Shown here in pieces: positions 1 to 7,600 of a stretch of DNA of 10,463 bases. Both the position numbers and the translations under genes were made by a program. Each line of letters begins with the position of its first letter. The stretch's first letter is position 1. Below the pieces are notes generated by a model. The model did no database searches and was not told the DNA's origin. It was given only the letters and a program-made list of their open reading frames with translations. This stretch comes from Acanthamoeba lenticulata (lineage: Eukaryota; Discosea; Longamoebia; Acanthamoebidae), in assembly GCA_002179805.1 (NCBI GenBank), contig NAVB01000704.1, positions 1 through 10,463 on the forward strand, read 5' to 3'.

Positions 1-92
1 CTTAAAATATAAAAATATATTTAAAAAAACAAATAAATAAATAAATAAAGCGAGAGAAGAGGGAAAAAAAGCGGATGGAGCTGGCCAGGTAC
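1..92 (-). other. ACC intron 6 (start only), A/T-rich
   Basis: After exon 6 ends in His-Glu (GAG at 95-93), the minus strand reads GTACCTGGCC, a GT donor with C at +4. The rest to the window edge is AT-rich on a purine-rich plus strand, with a short AAAT repeat at about 31-48. No further exon is visible. ACC should continue after this intron, because the family's next residues (after GGLHE in animal enzymes) are missing. Confidence 0.75.
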
Positions 93-2245
93 CTCATGGA
101 GTGCTCCGGAGCCATCCACCGAGAAGTAGCCCCACACGCGCGGCGCCGAGTAGAAGTTGAGACCTTGGATCGTGCCCGACGTCGGTTTGAAGCCCTAGAA
201 CGAGATGAACATTAGATAACAGATTATTGTAATGCTAGTCATTTGTATTTTAATAAATGAGGAAACAAGAAAGACAAAACGAAACAGGAAGGAGGCAGCG
301 GAAAGAAAAGGGAGGGGGTGCTGAGTGGCGTACTTGGTCTGGATTCTCGGCTGTGACGCGGCAGGCGATGACGTGGCCATAGGGCGGCTGAGGGTTCGTG
401 TTGTAAAGATCGATGGGCGTGTGCACCAGTGGATCTTGGCCGAAGAAGCGCCGGACCTCGGGGATCCGGTGGAGCGGGATCCCCATCGCCACCTGCAGCT
501 GGCACGCCGGCAGATTCACCTGTCGCAGTTTTTCACATCCATCGAAAACATTAAGTGTGTTGTTGGTTTCGGGGTCGCCTCTCTTTCCCTCCTCACATTC
601 CCCCCCTCTCTCTCCCTCGCGGTTGGTGTGGCGCCACACTTGAACATGTTCTCCCCTCCCATCATCAAGAGGGGGTGAAGGGAGAGGAAAGAAATGGGAA
701 TTTGGGGGGGGGGGCTTGAGTACCTGGGTGATCTGCTCGGTGACGGGATGCTCGACCTGGAGGCGCGGATTCAACTCGAGGAAGTAGTAGTGGCCGTCAG
801 CATACAAGTACTCGACGGTACCCACGCCCGAGTAGCCCACTTCACGAGCCAGGCGCACGGCTCCACGCTCCATCTCGCGGAGCACTCGTGCGTCGGCTAC
901 CACAACGGGTCCCTAAAGAGAATAGAAAGGAGCATACGCTCAGAAACCGGGGTTCACGGGGGACCTGACACAAATTAAAGGGACGGGAGGGGGGAACAGA
1001 AGTCACTTACCTCTTCGATAATCTTTTGGTGTCGGCGCTGCACAGAGCAGTCACGGCTGTAGAGAGCAATGGCGTCTCCGTACTGGTCGGCCAGTACTTG
1101 TACCTCCAGGTGGTGGGCCCCGGGCACCAGCCGCATCACAAACACGGATGCGCCACGGATCTCGGACACCACCTACCATACGCCCCCCCCCCACCCCAAC
1201 CCACCCACACCAAGTGAGCACGTGGCAGAGATCAACCCCATAACCCCTTGAAACCCCCAAGTTGCATTTAGCCGCTGCCATTCTTACGCAAGCGACTGAT
1301 GTCAGCACAGTCTCGTGTCAAGCACCCAAAGTGGAATTTTGGTTTGGTTTGGTTTGGTTTGGTTTGGTTTGGTTTGGTTTGGTTTGGTTTGGTTGTGCAC
1401 ACGCGCAACATTTCAATGTACCTGACGGAAGGCGGTCTCAACATCCTCCTCTTTGGTGACTTTACGAATGCCCTTGCCGCCTCCGCCCTCGGAGGCCTTG
1501 ATCATGGCGGGGTAGCCGATGCGTCGCAGCACCTCGCGCGCCTGCTCGGCCGTCCTCACTTGTGCCCTACCGCGCAGCTCGTCGGTAATGCCCGCTTCGG
1601 CGTAGTTAACGGTGACGCCATCCCTGCAGAAAAAAAAATGGTAAGCTATTTTATTTTATTTATTTTTGTGATATTTAATTTTCTAACGTAAAAGGAGGAG
1701 AAGAAAGGTTAGTATTATTATGTGTACCCGCTCCAGGGCACAACGGAGACGTGAGCAGACTGTGCGAGGATGGTAGAGCAGATCTTGTCGCCCAGGTCCC
1801 GCATGGCCGAGGCGGGAGGACCGAGGAAAGCCAGGCCGACCTCGGCTAGCGACGTTGGGAGACGGGGGTTCTCCGAAGCGTGTCCCCACCCAGCCCACAC
1901 TGCATCGGAACCCGTGCGTAGAGCCAGGTCGACGATGAGGGGCACATTGGCGTAGTTGTTGGTGTTGGACCCACCGGGCACCTCCTCGAAAGCGTCGGCT
2001 AGTCGAATGTACTCGGCCCCGGCCTTGAGGTCATCGGGTGTGGCCATCACCACAAACTGCACCGCTCGCTCATTTCCAAACACTTCAAATGCCCATTTGC
2101 GCATCGAGCGGATGGCCTTTACCGCCGCAATTCCGTTATTCGCAACCAAGACTCGCTTGATGGCGCGGTTGCCTCCGCTCTCCGCAACGAACTGCTCCAC
2201 ACTAGCAAACGTGAGCACGCCTGCGGCCTGCTGCTTGATCTCCAT
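93..2245 (-). CDS. ACC1: Acetyl-CoA carboxylase, homomeric eukaryotic type, N-terminal biotin carboxylase part (partial at left edge)
   Basis: The enzyme makes malonyl-CoA for fatty-acid synthesis. This part encodes the ATP-dependent carboxylation of biotin. My exon model, in coding order, is 2245-1728, 1623-1422, 1172-1011, 912-724, 519-334 and 194-93. All junctions are GT-AG and phase-compatible, giving 453 residues. Visible landmarks are the N-terminal block [33 protein letters not shown], the ATP-grasp glycine loop [14 protein letters not shown] (about 214-227), [27 protein letters not shown], and the active-site block [14 protein letters not shown] (Glu340, Asn342, Arg344). After these come [28 protein letters not shown] and VWGYFSV. 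The order and spacing follow eukaryotic ACC (over 2,200 residues); the BCCP and carboxyltransferase domains must lie beyond position 1. The ATG at 2245 is the first in frame and sits just before the conserved domain. There is no signal or transit peptide, which favours a cytosolic enzyme over a plastid one. The family call is near certain; exon edges are inferred by eye. Confidence 0.96.
520..723 (-). other. ACC intron 4: 204 nt, multiple of three, no in-frame stop
   Basis: This intron lies between CAG (exon 4, ending ...VTEQITQ) and GTG (exon 5, starting VNLPACQLQ). The donor is GTACTC and the acceptor GCGACAG. Its removal restores the continuous family alignment, so it is an intron. It is 68 codons long, in phase 0 and open in the reading frame, so retention would insert a proline- and charge-rich stretch inside the biotin carboxylase domain. 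All other confidently placed introns either change frame or contain a stop. Confidence 0.8.
1338..1394. repeat. Pentanucleotide microsatellite (GGTTT)n in ACC intron 2
   Basis: About 11 near-perfect GGTTT units lie inside ACC intron 2 (1421-1173 on the minus strand), where they read as AAACC in the sense direction. The intron is otherwise a normal GTAC...TAG intron. The unit is not the TTAGGG or TTTAGGG telomere unit. Confidence 0.95.
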
Positions 2246-3228
2246 GGTGCTTCTCGGGGAGTTGTGACTGCCCGCTGGTAGGAAGGAAAGTGCGTCGGCA
2301 GACTTATGGGGCTGTGCACGCCGGCCGGGCTTCGAGCGAGTAGAGAGCGAGGGAGAAAGTAAGGGAGGGCCCGAAACACGCACAAGCTCTTGCGCGGGAG
2401 AGTCTGTCGCGTTCTCTGTCCGGTGGCGTGTGGGCGCCCAAACATCCCAAACCTCACAATTACCGGACAGTCTCCCACCATCACCTCCGGAGCTTTCCGT
2501 TCCGTTGGGCCCGCTCCCTCTCCGCAGGCCTGCACATTTGCTGGACCAAGCCAGGGCCGGATGTTGGTTGGTGTCTTTCTTTTTTTTTTACAAGTGCACT
2601 TTACCGACGGGCTGCAGGGCCGCCAAGAAAGCACTCAGCGCCTTGCGGTACAAAGGCAGCGTTGATTCCTCTCCCTAAATGCCGCAATTAGCTCAGCATA
2701 CACGCTACCAGCCCGAGGGCTGATCGTTGTTTGCTTGGCCGCGAATACGGGAGAGGTAGTGTGACAGCGTGACTCCTCCCGGCACTCGGCTGTCCCGCCC
2801 GTTCTGGGTGTGGTGTGGTGTGGTGTGGTGTGGTGTGGTGTGGTGTGGTGTGGTGTGGTGTGGTGTGGTGTGGTGTGTAACGGTGAGTTGGCCGCCACCT
2901 GCTGGAGGAAAGAGAAGGGAGGAGGGAGGGAGGGAGAGAGGCGTTGCGGTGGTGGCAGAAAGTGTGCACCTTGGATTGCGCAACGATGGTCACGCGTTGA
3001 CCTCGGTCAGTCGTCTCGCTCCAGCTCAGCAAGGAGTAATATTTGGACACCCCGTGGCAAATTCTCCTATCTATGAGAGCAGCAGCAGCAGCAGCGGCAG
3101 CAATGCAACAACGCAGCAATGCGTAGCGCTCTCAATCACGTCCGACCAGCGGGCCAGATGAAAGGGAGGGGAGGACCATACCACGAGAGTTGTGGAGGAG
3201 GACCACGAGGTGCTCATGGCCAAGCTTA
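2246..3228. other. ACC 5' flank / intergenic region with no convincing gene
   Basis: About 1 kb upstream of the ACC start codon (transcription leftwards). It contains a run of T at about 2579-2589, the TGGTG microsatellite and an AGC-rich triplet tract near 3079-3102. Open frames here are short and repeat-driven, with no recognisable protein family. It presumably holds the ACC promoter and 5' UTR, and possibly the 3' end of the tentative R3H-like gene. I see no clear TATA box or other motif I would stand behind. Confidence 0.5.
2807..2878. repeat. Pentanucleotide microsatellite (TGGTG)n
   Basis: About 14 perfect TGGTG/GGTGT units in the ACC upstream region. The repeat is open in several frames and so creates spurious His/Thr/Pro or Val/Trp/Cys repeat ORFs; none has gene features. 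Copy number is likely to vary between strains. Confidence 0.96.
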
Positions 3229-3393
3229 GCTCGCACCGAACTGGGCAAGCACGAGGCAGGCAAAAGGCTGAACATGCAATTGCTGCTGTCGCTGCTGCTG
3301 GGAAGGTCCGTCTGAGATGATATCCCGCTCAAACACGCGGTAAACGTCATTAGCGCAGACGCTTGTGTACATCGACGCACACCCTCCTCCCCC
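3229..3393 (-). other. Possible additional coding segment downstream of the R3H-like exons
   Basis: On the minus strand this frame reads a coding-like stretch including NDVYRVFERDIISDG, then a Gln-rich run (QQQRQQQ) and QPFACLVLAQFGAS before a TAA at 3231-3229. An overlapping frame just downstream reads KLGHEHLVVLLHNSRG up to a GTATGG donor-like site near 3180. Neither joins in phase to the exon ending at 3572 with an obvious acceptor. It may be the last exon or exons of the tentative minus-strand gene, or noise. I do not recognise a family here. Confidence 0.25.
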
Positions 3394-3571
3394 TTCTAAA
3401 GGTGGTTGACGATGGTGGTGGTGGTGATGATGAAAACGACTGCGCTTGAATGCGAGAGAGTCAATAGCTACTACCCTACTACTGGTAGTGGATGGGGTGG
3501 AGGGATTATCCGGGCGAACGGGAAGAAGAGGGAGAGAGGGGGGAGGGGGTGGCGGAGAAGAGGCGGCAAAC

Positions 3572-4484
3572 CGGCAAGGCATAGTTGGGCATGAACCGGT
3601 CAAAAAGGACCGCCTCAAAGCCGCAGATGAGGTCGTAGTTGTAACTGAGAGGAGCTTCCCGCAAGAGCTGACGAGTTGGCAGACTGAGTTGGATGAAGGC
3701 GGACCACGCTTCGGCCATGGGCTGACCGTCTGCTGGGCACCACCACGCGAACGGACAACCCCCTTGCTTGAGTGAGAGGCCCGGTCTTCCTGTTGCGGGT
3801 GGCTGTAAAGAGAGGGAAGAGAGGAAGCCCAAATTGGGAGCTAGCCTTTCCTCCCTCTCTTACACACACACACACACACAAAAGGAAGGTCTCGCGATCA
3901 TTACCGAGGTGTACGGCAACACCCGTGGGGCGGGTTCGCTCAGGAGCGAGCCGCAAAAGTAGGCGGCGCTCTTTCTCCTCCGTGGTGTTGCGAAATGCCT
4001 GCGCAGTGAGCGATTACCACAATGAATGAATGAATGAATGAAAACAGGCGCGCTTCGTGGGCGTTGGCGTGAGCATGGGGGTACATACGTCCCAAACAGC
4101 ACCATTCTCAGTGGAGAGAAGTCGACGGAGGGGGGAGGTGCGCTCTTCCATCAGAAACTCGGCCTCCTCGCTGTCATCACCGGCATTCGCTGTCAAGAAG
4201 GCCACTTCACGACCGCGCCCAGCCAGCACGGGGTGAGTCAGCGCGTGCACACAAATGAACATCAACCTGAACCGTACGGTTGAGGTAGCGCCTGTGGCGA
4301 CGAGAACCAGGCAAGCCCGTGCGCTGGCGCGAGGCAAGCGAGTCTCTCTGGTAGCGTGGCCCTGTTCACCAACAAAGAGTGTTAGGGTGAAGATGTGGAA
4401 AAGATAAACATCTCTCTTTCTCTCTCTTTTTGTGCATTCACCTCGAGGACCATCAGTGGACAATGGATGAGAGAGCACTTGCAT
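3572..4484 (-). CDS. Tentative R3H-associated N-terminal domain protein (R3HDM4-like), 5' exons; 3' end unresolved
   Basis: Five minus-strand exons join in phase: 4484-4442, 4361-4278, 4189-4089, 3998-3915 and 3802-3572. Donors are GTGAAT, GTACGG, GTATGT, GTACAC and GTTTGC. The ATG at 4484 follows an in-frame TAG. The protein reads TGLPGSRRHRRYLN, an acidic stretch (DDSEEAEFLMEERTSPLRRL), then NGAVWD joined to AFRNTTEEKERRLLLRL. Basic SRRHRR, then LL..E.G..VW..F....EE.ER, is the pattern I recall from R3H-associated N-terminal domains, as in animal R3HDM4. The last exon has PMAEAWSAFIQLSLPTRQLL and YDLICGFEAVLFDRFMP, which can be laid on the region before and at the R3H fold, although the Arg-x3-His signature itself is not seen. 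R3H proteins typically bind single-stranded nucleic acid. An alternative donor at 3904 fits exon 4 but puts exon 5 out of frame. That a gene exists here is moderately supported; the family name is weaker. Confidence 0.45.
3862..3880. repeat. (AC)n dinucleotide repeat
   Basis: About 9-10 AC units lie inside the intron between the fourth and fifth exons of the tentative minus-strand gene. In the sense direction it is a GT repeat upstream of a good pyrimidine tract and TTTACAG acceptor. Confidence 0.9.
4020..4042. repeat. (AATG)n tetranucleotide repeat
   Basis: Five tandem AATG units lie within the intron between the third and fourth exons of the tentative minus-strand gene, about 20 nt upstream of its GCGCAG acceptor in the sense direction. 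Confidence 0.9.
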
Positions 4485-4678
4485 CGCTTGCACTGTTGAT
4501 GTGAGTGAGGACTAAAACAGTTGTGCTGAGCTTCGTCCACAGAACAGTTGGCTGAAATGATAAAACGGCAAAGAAAATACTCGAAACAGGAAAAGAAACG
4601 GAGAAAAGCTCTTTTAAAAGAGAAAAAACAAAAACGAAAAAGCCTTTGTTTCCCTTTTTTCCGCTCTAGGCAGGCTTG
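4485..4678. promoter_or_regulatory. Putative bidirectional promoter between the R3H-like gene and IML1
   Basis: Only 194 bp separate the minus-strand ATG (4484) from the IML1 ATG (4679). The stretch is A-rich on the plus strand. It contains a perfect 14-bp palindrome, CTCTTTTAAAAGAG, at 4609-4622, about 57 bp upstream of the IML1 start, with a TATA-like TTTTAAAA core. A pyrimidine-rich run ending CTCTAG at 4670 looks like a splice acceptor, so an IML1 5' UTR intron is possible. Promoter function is inferred from position only. Confidence 0.4.
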
Positions 4679-7600
4679 ATGGCGAGTGCATCGGGGGCGC
4701 CAACCGTTGCCCCCACTACATGCGCCACCTATACGTTGTGGTGCCACGATGCACACGGAAAGATGAGTGCTGATGAATTGGTGGTGAGCCCCGAGGTATT
4801 TCCAGGCATCCACACTGGCGACTTGCTTTTCTTGTGGGACCCTGCACTTTCCTCTTCCTCCTCTTCCTCCTCGTCTTCTGCTTCCTCTGGCGGCGGAAGC
4901 CTTTCTCCACCACTTCCTCCCGTCAGTGCCCGACGGCGAAGGCGTCGAGAGCAGGAACGAGGCGCTCTTCTTCTCGCCGTCAGCCGGCTCCACGGCCCGC
5001 CGCCCTCTGGTTCTACATCCGCTTCTACCAAGGGTACTACTACATGTTTCCACCACTCGTCGCCCTTTGGGGGGGGGGGCAAGGCAAAGAGAAGGAGCGC
5101 CTTTGGCGGCGGTGGCGCGGTGGTGGACAGGCGCTTGCTCACAAGAACCGCGTTCACAGGGGGCACGAGTAGCAACTATATGAACACCCTCCAGGTGAGC
5201 CTCAGCAACAAGATCGCCGACTTGTTCGGCTTTGTTCAGCGCCAGCCGATCGCCGCTGAGGTCCTTACTCCAGACTCTGCACCACAGGTTCCTCCCTCTT
5301 CCTCAGCTTTCCTCCCCCTCTCTCGGGGCCTTCCCTTGCCCGGACATCTTCCCCCTCCTCCCTCTGTTGGATTGTCACTGTGGCGGTCCCCACGTGGCCA
5401 AATCGCCCATTGAGGGTGGGGTTTTTGGGGGGGGGGCAGGTGGATTTTGTGGAGGTGGTGTTCAGAGACCAGTATGTGGGCCGATCAGACATGTGGCGCC
5501 TACAGCTCTCGCTCATAGGCTCACCCATCTACATCCAGAAGCCGATTTCCTTCTCATGCATTCGTGTGCGTTCTGAAGTATTTTATTATTATTTTTTTAA
5601 ATCATTTTTTTGATATTACAAAAACCATTTTAAAGTTGTAAGACACGGTTGCTTCCGGTCACTTGACTGAAAAGCGCATGCGGTTTTCGTGTGTATCTAT
5701 TTTGGGGGGAGGGGGGAACAGGCCACAGTGTCAGAGCTTCTCCGGAAGGGCAAGCCTGTACGCAGCGGATTCGTGACCCGCGACACCAAGTTTGTCTTCC
5801 GCTCGCGGTCCGCCAAGTTCTATCTGCTCATTCAAATGAGCTCGGAAATGTGGCACTTTGCTGAGGATGGTGAGCTCTACTTTGAGAAGGTGAACCTCTT
5901 CTTGCGCTCCATGTTCTCCAAGTGGAAAGCTTCCTCCGCCAATCACACGCTCTGTCTGGTCCTCTTTTCTCGCCTCTACTACCCCGAGTGCGGACCTCCT
6001 CCTGCCTCCTGCCTCCCCTCTCAACTTATTCCTTCTCTCTTTCATTCTCAGTCTGTCTCTCTTTCTTGGCTCTCTATCTCTCTCTCTCTCTCTCTTCCTC
6101 TCTTTTCCCTCCCAAGGCCGGTTGGGCCTTCGGGTAGTGTGATTGATTCGTGCGCTCATTCATTTCTGCTTATGCTCACCCTGCCTGTGTCACAGTGACT
6201 CTAAGCTCGATGGTGGCTATGGAGATCTACAAGTGGACTCGGACGGCTATAAATACCGAGACTTTTATAAGGTGCACCTCTCTGCCTCATAAACTACTTT
6301 TGTTGCCGCGCGTTTCCTTCTTCACTCCCAAAGGCGGGAAGAAAAGGATGATGGCGGAAGGAGAGAGAAAGAGAGAGAGAGAGAGAAAGAGAGGGAGAAA
6401 GAAGAAAGAGCGCGCGCGCGCGCGTCATAAATGAGGAAATGCCTTGAACCGCGCGTCACACACACACACACACACAGGTGCTCTTGCTGGATGAGAAAAA
6501 GTCGGACTGGGAATCAGTCATCTTGCTCCTGAAGCGCGAATTCATCCAATACCCGCGGAATCTGGGCTGGGACCCGCATGGCTCCGGGGAGCAGCTGTGC
6601 TACAACAGTACCGCCAGGAAGGGCAACCTGCTCGAGGCTGTCAATCTTGCTCTGCTCGATCTAGATAAGGTGCTCCCTTGTGTGGTGGTGTGATGACGAC
6701 TCCGCATGCATGAGACGCGATTGCGCGCAGCTGCCGTGCTCATCGGCCAGTCTGACGCAGCTGCTCAGCGTATTTTTTTTTTTTTTTCTTCAATTTCTCA
6801 TCTATGGATCGGAGGGGATGTGAGCCCTCCTCAGGATTTCATCGATCGAGATCTCAAACAGACAGGGCAGGGCATCGTGGCCATTTCTGGCGGGTCGGGC
6901 CACTTTGAGGTGTGCGCCAAGATGATGCAGATGACCAAGCAAAAGATCATCGACCACGGCATCGGGTGCGACCTCATCTGTCTCTCTAAGCCGCCCCTCC
7001 ACATGGTATGTATGCTCCCTCCTTTTTTGGCTGAGGGGGATTTTTCTTTCTTTATTTTTTCTCTTCTTTTTACATTGCACAAATTCGTGAATAAATAGAA
7101 ACCAAGAGGCTTACGCGGGTGTGTGTGTGTGTGAATGCGTCTTGTATGGCACGCGCGCGTTTGGGTTGCTTCTGGGGTACCCCCGCCACCAAAGGTGCCG
7201 CTCTTCGAGTGCAAGGCTCCCCAGGTGGTAGCGCCTTCTGCCCCGGGGGACATGATCCCCTCGGTGGCCACCGGGACGGACGCGGTCATGCCACGAAGCG
7301 ACGGGCAAGCAAGCGCGCTGGGCAAGCTGGGCTTCAACACTCCGCACTGGATTTATATTTCCTTCTTTAACCCGCGACCATCATCGGCGCCAGCCGCGTG
7401 GGAGCCTCGGTGCTGCATGCCCCAGCTCCAATCTCAGCCGCAGCAGCAGCATTACCGTCGTCGCCGTCGTCCCCACTTGGCGTTGGGTACTTTATGCCTT
7501 GCCCGTGTGCCTTCCTCCTCCCTCCCTTCTCCCCCCCTCCCCTCTCAAACCCTGCCCTCTGCGCAGGAACAGGACGAGGCTAACCAGCAGGCGCGGCGGC

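Noticed and set aside
325..978. Plus-strand open frames opposite the ACC exons
   Set aside because: They are antisense shadows of GC-rich ACC exons; the minus-strand frames carry the recognisable biotin carboxylase blocks.
1338..1394. Interstitial telomere-like repeat
   Set aside because: The unit is GGTTT/AAACC, which is not the common TTAGGG or TTTAGGG unit. It sits inside a well-defined intron, so it is a simple microsatellite.
2246..2383. In-frame upstream extension of ACC exon 1 as a plastid-targeting leader
   Set aside because: The frame is open for 46 codons upstream but contains no ATG and has no hydrophobic signal-peptide core. It is better explained as 5' UTR.
2635..3161. Open frames encoding His/Thr/Pro or Val/Trp/Cys repeat peptides on both strands
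   Set aside because: They are produced by the TGGTG microsatellite, which lacks stops in several frames. The flanking sequence shows no conserved protein.
4190..4277. Coding-like minus-strand reading HPVLAGRGREVAFLTA
   Set aside because: It is open only as an upstream extension of the 4189-4089 exon and is out of frame with the preceding SRRHRRYLN exon. A GTACGG...TTGACAG intron removes it and restores phase. It is kept as a possible alternative first-exon reading.
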